64,000 nucleotides of DNA. Origin: Paracoccaceae bacterium (GTDB taxonomy: Bacteria > Pseudomonadota > Alphaproteobacteria > Rhodobacterales > Rhodobacteraceae). This document shows positions 18,430 to 29,164 of the stretch, piece by piece. Below the pieces are notes generated by a model. That model made no database searches. It was given only the letters and a program-made list of their open reading frames with translations, and was not told the DNA's origin. Each line of letters starts with the position of its first letter. The first letter of the stretch is position 1. Made by a program: the position numbers and the translations under genes. Where the stretch lies: NCBI GenBank assembly GCA_902602765.1, contig CACKSH010000010.1:1-64000 (forward strand), written 5' to 3'.

Positions 18430-19389
18430 ATGGAGAAAAAAATGAAAATTGGTTTTATAGGACTAGGTAATGTCGGCAGTAAGCTGTCAGGGAGCTTACT
18501 AAGGAATGGATTTGATGTATCCGTTTATGATTTAAGCAGCCAATTAACGGTAGACTTTGCAAAAAATGGAGCAAAGATTGGTGAAAATCCGGAACACTTG
18601 ATGAATGTTTGTGATACTATAATCACGTGTTTACCAAGTCCGGCCGCTTCCAACATGGTCATGCAGAAAATGCTTCCATTTGTAAAAGAAGGAAAAACTT
18701 GGTTGGAAATGTCCACGACAGACGACGCTGAAGTCAAGCGGTTGGGGGCGGAAGTCATAAATCGTGGTGGGAAAGCCGTTGATTGTCCAGTATCTGGTGG
18801 TTGCCACCGGGCAGATACTGGAAATATAAGCATATTCGCTGGCTGTGACAGAGCCACGTTTGAAATTATTCTACCTTTGTTAACCACTATGGGGCGAAGA
18901 GTTCTTCACACAGGAGAGCTGGGTAGTGCCAGTATACTAAAGGTTATTACTAATTTTCTAGCTACTGCAAATTTGGTTTCTTGCGCGGAGGCACTCACGG
19001 TGGCAAAAGCGGCAGGTTTGGAATTGGGAAATGCTTATGAGGCAATTAGAATTTCATCTGGTAATTCTTTTGTTCATGAAACGGAGAGCCAGGTTATATT
19101 AAATGGAAGTCGTGATATCTCATTTACAATGGATCTCGTAGCGAAAGATATTGGATTATTTCAAGCGGTTGCAGATAGAGTAAGTGTGCCACTTGACGTA
19201 AGCCCCTTATTAATTGAAATCTTTCAAGATGGAATAAATAAATTTGGCTCGAGAGAGCTTTCGCCCAATATCATAAAAAGACTAGAAGAGGTAACAGGTC
19301 TGAGCATCACTGCCCCAGGGTTTCCCGCAGAAATGGTCGACTACGAACCGGAAGAGCCAGGTTATGAAGTACAGGTCAATAAATTTTAG
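18430..19389 (+). CDS. Beta-hydroxyacid dehydrogenase family oxidoreductase (3-hydroxyisobutyrate dehydrogenase-like)
   Basis: This 319-residue protein has an N-terminal Rossmann motif GFIGLGNVGS, the substrate-binding signature DCPVSGGCHRADTG near residue 118 and the catalytic lysine region GSASILKVITNFLA. Members reduce or oxidise beta-hydroxyacids such as 3-hydroxyisobutyrate, tartronate semialdehyde or sulfolactaldehyde. The substrate here is not clear. It precedes the sarcosine oxidase genes by 76 bases on the same strand and may be co-expressed. ATG 18430 or ATG 18442 can be the start; the second begins right at MKIGFIG. Confidence 0.88.
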   Translation: MEKKMKIGFIGLGNVGSKLSGSLLRNGFDVSVYDLSSQLTVDFAKNGAKIGENPEHLMNVCDTIITCLPSPAASNMVMQKMLPFVKEGKTWLEMSTTDDAEVKRLGAEVINRGGKAVDCPVSGGCHRADTGNISIFAGCDRATFEIILPLLTTMGRRVLHTGELGSASILKVITNFLATANLVSCAEALTVAKAAGLELGNAYEAIRISSGNSFVHETESQVILNGSRDISFTMDLVAKDIGLFQAVADRVSVPLDVSPLLIEIFQDGINKFGSRELSPNIIKRLEEVTGLSITAPGFPAEMVDYEPEEPGYEVQVNKF

Positions 19390-19465
19390 ATAAATAAAAA
19401 GTAAATGTATTGTATGAAAGTGTCCTAACAGGTTAATTTAATAGCCTCACAACATGGAGGATTGA

Positions 19466-20719
19466 ATGCGCTTCTCAGCATTGCGCATACTGAAGGAAAG
19501 TCTAACGGGCAACAAGAATTGGACCCCGCATTGGCGAAATCCTAGTCCAAAGTCTGCCTATGACGTAATTATCGTTGGGGGTGGTGGACATGGATTGTCC
19601 ACTGCATATTATTTGGCACAAAATCATGGAATAAGAAATGTTGCAGTGCTTGAAAAGGGCCATATAGGTAGTGGTAATATTGGAAGAAATACTACTATCG
19701 TTAGAGCTAATTATTTATTACCAGGAAATTCCGAATTTTATAGCCACTCTCTTAAGCTTTGGGAGGGATTGGAAACGGATCTCAACTATAATGTAATGAT
19801 GTCCCAGCGTGGTCTCATAATGTTATGCCATTCAGATGGACAGCGTGATGCATTTGTACGGCGATCTAATGCAATGAGAAGTCGAGGAGATGACGCTCAT
19901 ATGCTGTCTGTAGATGATTTACGTAAATTGTTGCCATATCTAAACTATGACAATGCTCGGTTCCCAATTTATGGTGGTCTCTTACAAAAAAGGGCTGGTA
20001 CAGCAAGGCATGACGCGGTGGCATGGGGTTATGCACGGGCTGCTGATGAGAGGGGCGTTGATTTAATACAGAACTGTGAGGTGACTGGCTTCAATATAAA
20101 TAATGGCAGAGTAACTGGTGTAGAAACATCTCGGGGTAAAATTGAAGCAAATAAAGTCGCAATTGTTGTTGCTGGCCGTTCTAGTCAGGTTGCTCAAATG
20201 GCTGGTATTAGATTGCCAATAGAAAGCCACATTTTACAGGCTTTTGTAACAGAAGGACTAAAGCCAGTTATCAATAATGTAATCAGCTTTGGAATGGGTC
20301 ATTTTTATATCAGCCAGTCTGATAAAGGCGGCCTTGTATTCGGTGGTGACTTAGATGGGTATGCATCTTATGCGCAAAGAGGTAATTTACCATTAATGGA
20401 GCATGTTTTTGAGGCTGGTATGGCACTTATGCCAATGATCGGTAAAGCAAAAGTTCTAAGGTCTTGGGGTGGAATAATGGATATGTCACCAGACGGAAGC
20501 CCAATTATAGATAAGACTTCAATTGATGGTTTATTTATAAATTGTGGATGGTGTTATGGTGGTTTTAAGGCAGTTCCGGCTTCTGGATATGCTTATGCCC
20601 ACTTAATAGCAACTGAGAACTATTTTCATACAGCGTCAAATTATCGATTTGGACGATTTAAATCTGGATATAATTTAATGGATGAGGAGGGTACAGGTTC
20701 TCAACATAACCTGCACTAA
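19466..20719 (+). CDS. soxB: Sarcosine oxidase, beta subunit
   Basis: This is the catalytic flavin subunit of heterotetrameric sarcosine oxidase, which converts sarcosine, O2 and tetrahydrofolate to glycine, H2O2 and methylene-THF. The 417 residues carry the ADP-binding motif IIVGGGGHGLSTAYYLA near residue 33 and the C-terminal GWCYGGFKAVPASG flavin/substrate segment. A GGAGG site 8 bases before ATG 19466 supports the start. It is the first of four genes in the order beta-delta-alpha-gamma. The name is unrelated to the sulfur-oxidation SoxB at 37 kb. Confidence 0.95.
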   Translation: MRFSALRILKESLTGNKNWTPHWRNPSPKSAYDVIIVGGGGHGLSTAYYLAQNHGIRNVAVLEKGHIGSGNIGRNTTIVRANYLLPGNSEFYSHSLKLWEGLETDLNYNVMMSQRGLIMLCHSDGQRDAFVRRSNAMRSRGDDAHMLSVDDLRKLLPYLNYDNARFPIYGGLLQKRAGTARHDAVAWGYARAADERGVDLIQNCEVTGFNINNGRVTGVETSRGKIEANKVAIVVAGRSSQVAQMAGIRLPIESHILQAFVTEGLKPVINNVISFGMGHFYISQSDKGGLVFGGDLDGYASYAQRGNLPLMEHVFEAGMALMPMIGKAKVLRSWGGIMDMSPDGSPIIDKTSIDGLFINCGWCYGGFKAVPASGYAYAHLIATENYFHTASNYRFGRFKSGYNLMDEEGTGSQHNLH

Positions 20720-20765
20720 TGCTTAATGATATTTGTAATATTTTATAAATAGTGAGCCCACTAAA

Positions 20766-21038
20766 ATGAGAATAATCTGCCCAAACTGTGGTGAGCGAGA
20801 CATTCGGGAATTTTATTACCGAGGATCTGAAAATGATTTAGATAGGCCAAAGCTAGAGGATAGTCTTTCAAATTGGCATTCCTTTTTACATTTAAGAGAT
20901 AATGCAGCCGGAGAAGTTCGTGATTTATGGTATCATGAGAAGGGATGTAATAGCTGGTTAATAGTTACAAGAAACACAATTACTCATGATGTTATAAGGA
21001 CAGAACTGGTAAATTCTGAGGACGAAGGTCTGGCATGA
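20766..21038 (+). CDS. soxD: Sarcosine oxidase, delta subunit
   Basis: This 90-residue zinc-binding subunit starts MRIICPNCGERDIREFYY, with the CxxC pair at Cys5/Cys8, and continues to WYHEKGCNSWL, which supplies the other zinc ligands. It structurally anchors the alpha subunit. Its TGA stop overlaps the next ATG (ATGA), so it is translationally coupled to the alpha subunit gene. It is not the sulfur-oxidation SoxD. Confidence 0.95.
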   Translation: MRIICPNCGERDIREFYYRGSENDLDRPKLEDSLSNWHSFLHLRDNAAGEVRDLWYHEKGCNSWLIVTRNTITHDVIRTELVNSEDEGLA

Positions 21039-23968
21039 GGATAACGTCAAAGGGAATTGTAAATAGAGACCAGGAAGTTACCTTCTTGTTTGATTCAAAG
21101 CCCTACAAAGGGTTTGCAGGCGATACTGTTGCTTCTGCACTTCTTGCAAATGATGTAAATTTAGTCGGCCGCTCTTTTAAATACCATCGGCCAAGGGGTA
21201 TTTTGGGCATTGGCTCTGAAGAACCTAATGCTCTTATTTCGGTTCATAAACGAGGAAAGATAGAACCTAATGTTCGAGCTACCACGCAGGAAATATATGA
21301 AGGATTAATTGTAACCAGTCAAAATTCATGGCCAAGTCTAAAATTTGATGCGCTGGCTATAAATGATATTATTGCTCCGTTTTTTAGTGCTGGATTTTAT
21401 TATAAAACATTCATGTGGCCACCAAGGTTTTGGGAGGCTCTTTATGAACCAATAATTCGGCACGCAGCAGGACTAGGAAAGCTAGATTCCGAACCCGATG
21501 TAGATAATTATGACCAAAATTTTGCCTTTTGCGATCTTTTGATTATTGGAGGTGGTCCTTCTGGGTTATTTTCTGCGTTACTTGCGGGCCGAGCTGGTCT
21601 GGACGTAATACTAGTTGATGAAAACCCAAAATTTGGTGGCCGACTTCTTTTTGAAAATACAATTATTGACGGAAACCATTGCTTAGATTGGATCCAAAGT
21701 TGTCTTGGCGAATTGAAATCACTCAAAAATGTCCGACTGCTTTCGCGAGCGACAGTTTTCGGTATTTATGATCAGGGGACTTTTGGAGTTTTGGAACGAA
21801 TTTCTAGGCACACTCATGACTCTGAAAGCGATACCGTTTTAGATTGCTTTTGGCGTATTGTTGCTTCCAGAAGTATACTAGCATCTGGCGCCATAGAGCG
21901 TCATATTGCATTTGGAAATAATGATCGACCCGGAATTATGATGGCCAGTGCCGTCCGCGGCTACTTAAATCATTATGGTGTGGCGGCCGGAACATCTATT
22001 TCAATTTTTGGCAACAATGATGATGCGTTCAACACAGCGTATGATTTAAATTCGGCTGGCGTTGAAATAGCCGCTTACATCGATAGTCGTAGTTATGCGG
22101 ATATCCAAGGTGATTTTCCAATTTTTCGTGGCGCTGAAGTATATGATACAGGTGGAAGATTAGGACTTGAGCATATTTGCATCCGGGATGAAAAAGGGGA
22201 GCATAAAATACAAACCGATTGTCTCGGGATGTCGGGTGGTTGGAATCCGAGTATTCATTTGAGTTGTCACACTAATGCAAAACCTGAATGGAGAAATGAA
22301 ATCGCTGCATTTACTCCCAAAGGACAAAGTGTTTCTGGTCTGTTAGTTGTTGGATCAGCAAACGGTCATTTCACAACATCAGATTGTTTCAAATCAGTGT
22401 GCGAGGCAGTAAATGAGCTATTGAAATCAAAAGGTAGGAAGATAAAACATAAATCGTATCCCATAGCTTCAGATTTAGAATATAATATCAGTCCACTTTG
22501 GGCGGTTGAAGGTAATAAAAGGGCGTGGTTAGATTTTCAAAATGATGTAACAACTAAGGATATTAAGCAGTCAGTAGACGAAAATTTTCGTAGTGTTGAA
22601 CACATGAAGCGCTACACAACACAAGGTATGGCAACTGACCAGGGCAAAGGATCGAACGTTATTGCCATTGCTTTGCTCGCTGATGCCAGTGGTGAGACTA
22701 TAGAAAACACCGGCACTACAACATTTAGGCCACCCTACACACCAATACCTATTGCGGCAATTGGTTCCTCTGGAAGGAATAAAGGATTTGCTCCAGAGCG
22801 GCTCGCTACCACACATGCTGCTTCAATAAAACTGGCAGCCCCTATGATCGAAGCTGGTTTGTGGTATCGTCCAAGCTTCTATCCCAAAATCGGAGAGGAT
22901 AATTGGCTACAGTCCTGTAATCGTGAAGTTGTAAACGTGCGACAAAGTGTTGGAATATGCGATGTTTCGACGCTTGGAAAAATTGAATTTCATGGAAAGG
23001 ATGCAGCAAAATTTCTTGACTTTGTTTATACCAATTCTTTCAGTTCATTGGCGGTTGGTAGAGTCAGGTATGGGCTGATGCTAAGAGAAGATGGCTTTAT
23101 CATGGATGATGGTACATCGGCAAGGATCGCAGAAAACTCATATCTTATGACAACGACTACAGCTGCGGCAGGCTCTGTTATGAGACATTTAGACTTTATT
23201 CATCAAGCTTATTGTCCAAAGTTACACGTCAGATTCGCATCCGTGACCGAGCAATGGGCCCAATTCTCAGTTTCTGGTCCAAAGTCTCCAGACATTATTT
23301 CCTCGATTGTGGATGAGCCCTTTAATGAAACGGATTGGCCGTTTATGGCCTGTGGCGAAGTAAAGGTAATGGGAATAAAAACACGCCTTTTCAGAATTTC
23401 ATTTTCTGGTGAATTAGGTTACGAACTTGCGATTCCCTCACGTTTTGGCGGCAGCCTCTTTGATCTTCTCAAGTTGGAAGCCGAACAGCGAGGAGGTGGA
23501 GTTTATGGTATGGAGGCAATGAATGTTCTTCGTTTGGAGAAAGGCTTTATAACGCATGCTGAAATTGATGGACGCGCCACCGCATATGACGTCGGTATGC
23601 AAAAAATGTTAAGTGAGAAAAAGGATTTTATTGGAAATAAAATGGCACAAAGGCCAGGTCTTTTAGACCCTAATAGGGAAAGATTAGTCGGTTTAAAATC
23701 AACCGGACCGCAAAGTAGCCTTTCAGCTGGATCTCTCCTTTTTAATAATGATGATGAACCGTTGGCTGATAACAGCCAAGGCCATATCTCTTCGGTCGCT
23801 TTTTCTCCAATTGAAAATTGTTACATCGGCCTCGCCTTCGTAAAGAGAGGACCAGAAAGATCGGGAGAAAAAATAAAGGCTGTAAATTTTCTAACTAATA
23901 CAGAGTTGAATTGCGAGATTTGTCCACTCCCTTTCTATGATCCAGATGGGAAAAAAATTCGTGCGTAA
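21035..23968 (+). CDS. soxA: Sarcosine oxidase, alpha subunit
   Basis: This 977-residue subunit has an N-terminal ferredoxin-like region (FLFDSKPYKGFAGDTVASAL) and an NAD-binding Rossmann domain with LLIIGGGPSGLFSALLAGRAG near residue 170. Its C-terminal half is GcvT-like and binds folate (GKIEFHGKDAAKFLDF, GELGYELAIPS). It transfers the methyl-derived formaldehyde to tetrahydrofolate. The length is normal for the family. The 3' end overlaps the gamma gene. Confidence 0.96.
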   Translation: MRITSKGIVNRDQEVTFLFDSKPYKGFAGDTVASALLANDVNLVGRSFKYHRPRGILGIGSEEPNALISVHKRGKIEPNVRATTQEIYEGLIVTSQNSWPSLKFDALAINDIIAPFFSAGFYYKTFMWPPRFWEALYEPIIRHAAGLGKLDSEPDVDNYDQNFAFCDLLIIGGGPSGLFSALLAGRAGLDVILVDENPKFGGRLLFENTIIDGNHCLDWIQSCLGELKSLKNVRLLSRATVFGIYDQGTFGVLERISRHTHDSESDTVLDCFWRIVASRSILASGAIERHIAFGNNDRPGIMMASAVRGYLNHYGVAAGTSISIFGNNDDAFNTAYDLNSAGVEIAAYIDSRSYADIQGDFPIFRGAEVYDTGGRLGLEHICIRDEKGEHKIQTDCLGMSGGWNPSIHLSCHTNAKPEWRNEIAAFTPKGQSVSGLLVVGSANGHFTTSDCFKSVCEAVNELLKSKGRKIKHKSYPIASDLEYNISPLWAVEGNKRAWLDFQNDVTTKDIKQSVDENFRSVEHMKRYTTQGMATDQGKGSNVIAIALLADASGETIENTGTTTFRPPYTPIPIAAIGSSGRNKGFAPERLATTHAASIKLAAPMIEAGLWYRPSFYPKIGEDNWLQSCNREVVNVRQSVGICDVSTLGKIEFHGKDAAKFLDFVYTNSFSSLAVGRVRYGLMLREDGFIMDDGTSARIAENSYLMTTTTAAAGSVMRHLDFIHQAYCPKLHVRFASVTEQWAQFSVSGPKSPDIISSIVDEPFNETDWPFMACGEVKVMGIKTRLFRISFSGELGYELAIPSRFGGSLFDLLKLEAEQRGGGVYGMEAMNVLRLEKGFITHAEIDGRATAYDVGMQKMLSEKKDFIGNKMAQRPGLLDPNRERLVGLKSTGPQSSLSAGSLLFNNDDEPLADNSQGHISSVAFSPIENCYIGLAFVKRGPERSGEKIKAVNFLTNTELNCEICPLPFYDPDGKKIRA

Positions 23969-24512
23969 GTTATCAGAGATAAGTCCAGCGGCAGGTTTAT
24001 GCCCAGTTGAGTTTGGTGGATTAAAACTTGTCGAGTTAAGCTTTCCTTACCTTTTCTCTATAAGTCCATATCCCAAAAATGAAAAAAAATGCTCTGCGAT
24101 TCTTAAAAAAAACCATGGTATACAAATGCCAAATGTTTGTAGAGCGACAGGAAGCTCTAAAAAAAAGGCGATATGGTTTGGCAATTTTACATTGTTTATT
24201 GGCGAAGAACCTAACATTGCAATGAGTGATGTAGCTGCCGTGGTTGACCAGAGTGATGCTTGGTGTTCTTTGCGACTTACAGGAAAAAATGCTGAGGAAG
24301 TTATGCAGCGTCTCTGTCCAATTGATGTTCGTTTAAGTGCATTTAAAATAGGATGTGTTGCCAAAACCATGCTGGGTTTAATGCCGGTAACCCTTCATAG
24401 AAGTGGTAAAGATCAATTTGATATTTATGCCTTTAGATCAATGTCTCGGACATTGGTTAGCGAAATAACAGAATCAATAAAAAAGACTATGTATTTGGTT
24501 AAACAGAAATAA
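23937..24512 (+). CDS. soxG: Sarcosine oxidase, gamma subunit
   Basis: This 191-residue protein is a short GcvT-like subunit, recognisable from VVDQSDAWCSLRLTGKNAEEVMQRLCPIDV and the following HRSGKDQFDIYAFRSMSRTL. It completes the four-subunit complex. The first ATG at 23937 overlaps the alpha gene by 32 bases; ATG 23946 is an alternative. This gamma chain is more diverged than the other subunits, which is normal. Confidence 0.9.
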   Translation: MIQMGKKFVRKLSEISPAAGLCPVEFGGLKLVELSFPYLFSISPYPKNEKKCSAILKKNHGIQMPNVCRATGSSKKKAIWFGNFTLFIGEEPNIAMSDVAAVVDQSDAWCSLRLTGKNAEEVMQRLCPIDVRLSAFKIGCVAKTMLGLMPVTLHRSGKDQFDIYAFRSMSRTLVSEITESIKKTMYLVKQK

Positions 24513-24577
24513 TATTTTATGAGATTTTGATTAGCGTTTGACTGGACATCCATAAAATAAAGACTGATTATAAATCT

Positions 24578-26515
24578 ATGAGTTTGCCGCATGGATTCTT
24601 AGATGAACTTAGGTCTAGAATTAGCCTTTCTGACGTTGTTGGGCGTAAAGTCCAGTGGGATTTGCGTAAATCTAATCAGGCTAAAGGCGATATGTGGGCG
24701 CCTTGTCCTTTTCATCAAGAAAAAACTGCAAGTTTTCACGTAGATGAAAATAAAGGTTTTTATTATTGTTTTGGTTGCCAGGCCAAAGGAGATGCAATCG
24801 GTTTTGTAAGAGAAACAGAGAATGTCAATTTCATAGAGGCTGTGGAAATTTTAGCGGCAGAAGTCGGATTGCCGATGCCTGAATTCGATCCGAAATCTAA
24901 AGAAAAATCTGATCGAAATAAAATGCTGCTCGAAATTATGGAGCAATCTGTGAGTTTCTTTAGACTTACACTCAATTCAAAGCAGGGCAAGCATGCGCTC
25001 GAATATCTACATAAACGTGGATTAAATTCAGCCGTCATTGAGCATTTTGAAATAGGTTTTGCGCCACTAGACCAAACTATTTTAACCCAAAAATTGATAG
25101 ATAAGGGTTATGAAATTGATGCAATTATTGAAACTGGGATGTCGGCAAGATCAGATGATCGCAATCGCTATTATGATCGGTTTCGAGGACGCGTAATGTT
25201 CCCAATTCGTGATGGTCGAGGGCGATGTATTGCGTTTGGTGGTAGATCATTAGATCCCGCTGCTAAGGCAAAGTATCTGAACTCTCCAGAAACACCCTTG
25301 TTTGATAAAGGTAGAACTCTTTACAACTTAGTTGGTGCAAGATCTGCCGTTGGAAGGGATGAGCCTTTAATCGTTACAGAAGGATATATGGATGTAATTG
25401 CTCTGCATTCAGGAAATTTTAATGGAGCGATAGCACCTCTTGGTACGGCTATTACTGAACAACAGCTTCAATCTATGTGGCGTATATCTCCAGAGCCAAT
25501 AATTGCTTTGGATGGTGATAAAGCTGGATTGCGTGCGGCTTACAGATTGATTGACCTTTCTCTCCCACTTCTCAAAACTGGCCAGGCATTAAGATTTTCG
25601 TTGATGCCAGAGGGCAAAGATCCAGATGATTTGATACGAAATGAGGGGCCTTCTTTTTTTAAAAACCTAATTGAAGAAGCCATACCAATGGTGGATTTGA
25701 TATGGAAACGAGAAACTTATGGTAAAAGCTTTGATAGCCCTGAAAGACGCGCTTTATTGGATAAGTCTCTTGCTGATGTCATTGCTTTAATAAAGGAAAA
25801 TAATCTTAAAAATCATTATAAAGACGCTCTGTTCCAAGCCCGTAGGCAATTTTTTGGGAAACAATTCATTGGTAAAAATGGGTTTAAAAATACTTCGACT
25901 GTCATGCCACAAATTGATACTAAGGCGTCTTTTTTAGTTTCAGCAGATGAAAAAACAGCGTCTACCAAGATCCGGGAATCTACCATAGTAGCGGTGTTAA
26001 TAAAATTTCCAGAGCTTATTGAGATATTCTATGATGAATTAATAATGATCGATTTAGTAAGTCCTGACTTTGATCTGGTACTCAAAGAATTAATTAAGTT
26101 AAACCCCAACTCAGCTGTAGAAATTAAGGATCAATTAAACGAGAAAATTAGTAATGATAAAGTTGATAAGCTGCTGGGCTTATCACACTTAAGAATTTTA
26201 CCCTGCCTTCGCCTGAAAGGTACCATAGAAATGGGCCAACAGACTCTTAAAGAAGAATTGGCAAAGCTCAATAGCGAGCGAGGTCTATCAATTGAGGTTG
26301 ACGAAATTAATAATATTCCTCCTGAGGAATGGCATGAGCGAGACTTTTCTAGATTAGGAATGGCACACAACGCAAAACAGCGAACAGTTAGTTCTGTTCA
26401 AGAAGATACAATTAACTATGAGCAGGCTCAAAATGGTTTAAATATTAATCGAGAAGAACGTCTGAAACTCGATGAAATCAGGAGTAGTATCAGCTTCAAT
26501 AAGAAAAAAAATTAA
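24578..26515 (+). CDS. dnaG: DNA primase
   Basis: Primase synthesises RNA primers at the replication fork. The 645-residue protein has an N-terminal CHC2-type zinc finger (CPFHQEKTASFH...YYCFGCQAKGD, residues 45-70), the RNA polymerase domain, a Toprim domain with VTEGYMDVIAL near residue 265 and IALDGDKAG, and a C-terminal helicase-interaction region. It lies 108 bases before rpoD, the conserved dnaG-rpoD pair of the macromolecular-synthesis operon; rpsU is not present, as usual in alphaproteobacteria. Confidence 0.97.
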   Translation: MSLPHGFLDELRSRISLSDVVGRKVQWDLRKSNQAKGDMWAPCPFHQEKTASFHVDENKGFYYCFGCQAKGDAIGFVRETENVNFIEAVEILAAEVGLPMPEFDPKSKEKSDRNKMLLEIMEQSVSFFRLTLNSKQGKHALEYLHKRGLNSAVIEHFEIGFAPLDQTILTQKLIDKGYEIDAIIETGMSARSDDRNRYYDRFRGRVMFPIRDGRGRCIAFGGRSLDPAAKAKYLNSPETPLFDKGRTLYNLVGARSAVGRDEPLIVTEGYMDVIALHSGNFNGAIAPLGTAITEQQLQSMWRISPEPIIALDGDKAGLRAAYRLIDLSLPLLKTGQALRFSLMPEGKDPDDLIRNEGPSFFKNLIEEAIPMVDLIWKRETYGKSFDSPERRALLDKSLADVIALIKENNLKNHYKDALFQARRQFFGKQFIGKNGFKNTSTVMPQIDTKASFLVSADEKTASTKIRESTIVAVLIKFPELIEIFYDELIMIDLVSPDFDLVLKELIKLNPNSAVEIKDQLNEKISNDKVDKLLGLSHLRILPCLRLKGTIEMGQQTLKEELAKLNSERGLSIEVDEINNIPPEEWHERDFSRLGMAHNAKQRTVSSVQEDTINYEQAQNGLNINREERLKLDEIRSSISFNKKKN

Positions 26516-26623
26516 TTCTAACGACAAAAAATCATTTTTTATCGTCTATTTGGGTGGCCGAATCAGTCAATTTGTATATTGATTCTCTGAAAACGAATCA
26601 CGCAGCGATATTGGGAGTTGTGA

Positions 26624-28603
26624 ATGGCCGCCAAAGATACCGAAGATAAAAAACCTGAAGAACAAGATTCAGATCTCTCCCTCGACATGAGTCAAGCCGC
26701 AGTCAAGAAGATGATCGCTGAGGCTCGAGAGCGCGGCTACATAACTTATGATCAGTTAAATAATGTTTTGCCACCTGACCAAGTATCTTCAGAACAAATC
26801 GAGGATGTTATGTCCATGCTATCGGAGATGGGCATTAATATTATTGAAGATGACGAAGCTGAAGATGAAGACAACAGAAATACGGAGTTAGTTACAACTG
26901 CTGGCACTAAAGATGTTGCACTGTCATCGGGTGATACTGAGAAACTGGATAGAACAGATGACCCTGTACGCATGTACTTGCGTGAAATGGGGTCTGTTGA
27001 ATTATTGAGTAGAGAGGGTGAGATTGCTATTGCCAAGCGGATAGAGGCTGGCCGGAATACAATGATATCTGGCCTATGTGAGAGCCCTCTAACCTTTCAA
27101 GCTATAACAATATGGCGTGATGAATTACTTAATGAAGATATTCTATTAAGGGATGTCATAGATCTTGAGGCAACTTTTGGAAACCAGCTTGGCGAAGATG
27201 ATGAACCGGTAATAGATACGGCAAATGTAACTGCTGAAAAAGCAGCAGTTAAGAATGATGAGCCAGAATTAGATGCCGACGGAAACCCTATTATTACAGA
27301 TGATGATGATGACGAGGATGATGAGCACTCCAACATGTCATTAGCCGCTATGGAGGCAGCTCTAAAACCTCAAGCCTTAGAAACGTTAGATCGAATTGCG
27401 GATAACTATGAGCATCTATCAACAATGCAAGACGTTCGTATTTCCGCCACTCTAAAAAAGGGCAAAAAATTCACAAGCGATGAAGAGGAAACGTATCAAT
27501 CATTGAGGGCTGAAATTGTACAGTTGGTAAACGAACTGCATCTACACAACAATCGGATAGAGGCACTTATTGATCAACTCTATGGTATCAACCGTAGGAT
27601 TATGCAAATCGATGGTGCGATGGTTAAGTTGGCTGATCAGGCACGTATAAACCGGAGAGATTTCATAGAGCAGTATCGAGGTCATGAGTTAGATCCCGGT
27701 TGGCTTGACAGAATGGCGGAGAAAACTGGTCGTGGATGGCAAATGTTTATTGAAAAGTCCCGCGAAAAGGCTGAAGAGCTAAGAGCTGATATGGCACAGG
27801 TCGGTCAGTATATTGGTCTCGATATAGCAGAATTTCGAAGAATCGTAGCGCAAGTACAAAAAGGTGAGAAAGAAGCCCGCCAAGCGAAAAAAGAAATGGT
27901 TGAAGCAAACCTTAGATTGGTAATCTCGATTGCAAAAAAATACACAAATCGTGGGTTACAGTTTCTTGACTTGATTCAAGAAGGCAATATTGGATTGATG
28001 AAGGCTGTTGATAAATTTGAATATCGGCGTGGATACAAGTTTTCAACTTATGCAACTTGGTGGATAAGGCAGGCTATCACCCGTTCTATAGCTGACCAAG
28101 CTCGAACGATCCGAATTCCTGTTCATATGATCGAGACCATAAACAAATTAGTTAGGACCGGTCGCCAAATGTTGCATGAGATAGGTCGAGAGCCTACCCC
28201 AGAAGAGCTGGCCGAAAAGCTTCAAATGCCGCTTGAAAAAGTTCGCAAAGTGATGAAAATTGCCAAGGAGCCGATTTCTCTTGAAACACCCATTGGCGAT
28301 GAGGAAGATAGTCAGCTTGGGGATTTTATCGAAGATAAGAATGCCGTTCTGCCGCTTGATAGTGCCATTCAAGAAAATCTAAAAGAAACCACGACAAGAG
28401 TATTGTCATCATTGACACCAAGAGAAGAGCGTGTTTTGAGGATGCGCTTTGGTATCGGTATGAATACCGACCATACTTTAGAGGAAGTAGGTCAACAATT
28501 CAGTGTCACCAGAGAACGGATTAGGCAGATTGAAGCCAAAGCGCTCAGGAAACTCAAACATCCGAGTCGATCTCGCAAGTTAAGAAGTTTTCTTGATCAA
28601 TAG
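26624..28603 (+). CDS. rpoD: RNA polymerase sigma factor RpoD (sigma-70)
   Basis: This is the housekeeping sigma factor. The 659-residue protein has region 1.1 at the N terminus, region 1.2 ([22 protein letters not shown]), an acidic non-conserved insert (DDDDDEDDE), region 2 ([33 protein letters not shown]), region 3 and region 4 ([30 protein letters not shown]). All DNA-contact motifs are intact. It directly follows dnaG. The GAG-type site GGGAG at 26611-26615 precedes ATG 26624. Confidence 0.97.
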   Translation: MAAKDTEDKKPEEQDSDLSLDMSQAAVKKMIAEARERGYITYDQLNNVLPPDQVSSEQIEDVMSMLSEMGINIIEDDEAEDEDNRNTELVTTAGTKDVALSSGDTEKLDRTDDPVRMYLREMGSVELLSREGEIAIAKRIEAGRNTMISGLCESPLTFQAITIWRDELLNEDILLRDVIDLEATFGNQLGEDDEPVIDTANVTAEKAAVKNDEPELDADGNPIITDDDDDEDDEHSNMSLAAMEAALKPQALETLDRIADNYEHLSTMQDVRISATLKKGKKFTSDEEETYQSLRAEIVQLVNELHLHNNRIEALIDQLYGINRRIMQIDGAMVKLADQARINRRDFIEQYRGHELDPGWLDRMAEKTGRGWQMFIEKSREKAEELRADMAQVGQYIGLDIAEFRRIVAQVQKGEKEARQAKKEMVEANLRLVISIAKKYTNRGLQFLDLIQEGNIGLMKAVDKFEYRRGYKFSTYATWWIRQAITRSIADQARTIRIPVHMIETINKLVRTGRQMLHEIGREPTPEELAEKLQMPLEKVRKVMKIAKEPISLETPIGDEEDSQLGDFIEDKNAVLPLDSAIQENLKETTTRVLSSLTPREERVLRMRFGIGMNTDHTLEEVGQQFSVTRERIRQIEAKALRKLKHPSRSRKLRSFLDQ

Positions 28604-28616
28604 CTCTTAAATTAGA

Positions 28617-29051
28617 TTGGTTTCTTGGAAGTTGGTCAAAACAAAAATAATCCTAATCAGCACAAACGGGTCAGGACTTTACGAATTTACCAACGATATA
28701 AGGACTTGGGTTTCTGGTGACGGAATATTGCATCTATTTCTGAAACACACTTCAGCAAGTCTGCTTATCCAAGAAAATTTTGACCCAGAAGTAAAAACTG
28801 ATCTGAACAATTTTTTTAAACGGTTAGTTCCGTTCGCTTCAGATCCAAGCATGAGTTATCTTACGCACCGTTATGAGGGTGAAGATGATATGCCAGCACA
28901 TATAAAAGCGTCTTTGGGTCAAGTTTCATTGGCTATACCTGTAATAAACGGGGAGTTGGCTTTGGGCTCATGGCAAGGAGTGTATTTGTTTGAGCATCGC
29001 AAAGCTCAAAAAAATAGAGAAGTTGTGGCAAAGCTGCAAAGCGACACATAA
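28617..29051 (+). CDS. YjbQ/UPF0047 family protein
   Basis: This 144-residue protein matches the YjbQ family (COG0432): GSGLYEFTNDI, HTSASLLIQENFDPEVKTDL and LGSWQGVYLFEHR, with conserved His and Asp residues for metal binding. Some members have weak thiamine-phosphate synthase activity, but the main role is unknown. TTG 28617 is the longest start; TTG 28632, shortly before VKTK, also fits the family N terminus and no strong ribosome site settles it. It follows rpoD by 13 bases and may be read through. Confidence 0.88.
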   Translation: MVSWKLVKTKIILISTNGSGLYEFTNDIRTWVSGDGILHLFLKHTSASLLIQENFDPEVKTDLNNFFKRLVPFASDPSMSYLTHRYEGEDDMPAHIKASLGQVSLAIPVINGELALGSWQGVYLFEHRKAQKNREVVAKLQSDT

Positions 29052-29164
29052 TTTTTAATACAAGTAAAAAAAGTGTATCAAATAGTAATATGACACAATA
29101 TGTTGTTGGTATAAAGCAGGGAGTAACACTTCATGCTGGTTGCAACTGATTGAAAGGAAGATCA

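Noticed and set aside
26516-26560. A/T-rich inverted repeat after dnaG as terminator
   Set aside because: ACGACAAAAAA/TTTTTTATCGT has almost no loop and a weak stem, and dnaG-rpoD are usually co-transcribed, so I did not list it.
27290-27340. Acidic repeat in rpoD as a coding error
   Set aside because: GATGATGATGAC-type runs encode the acidic non-conserved insert usual in alphaproteobacterial RpoD, and the frame is intact.
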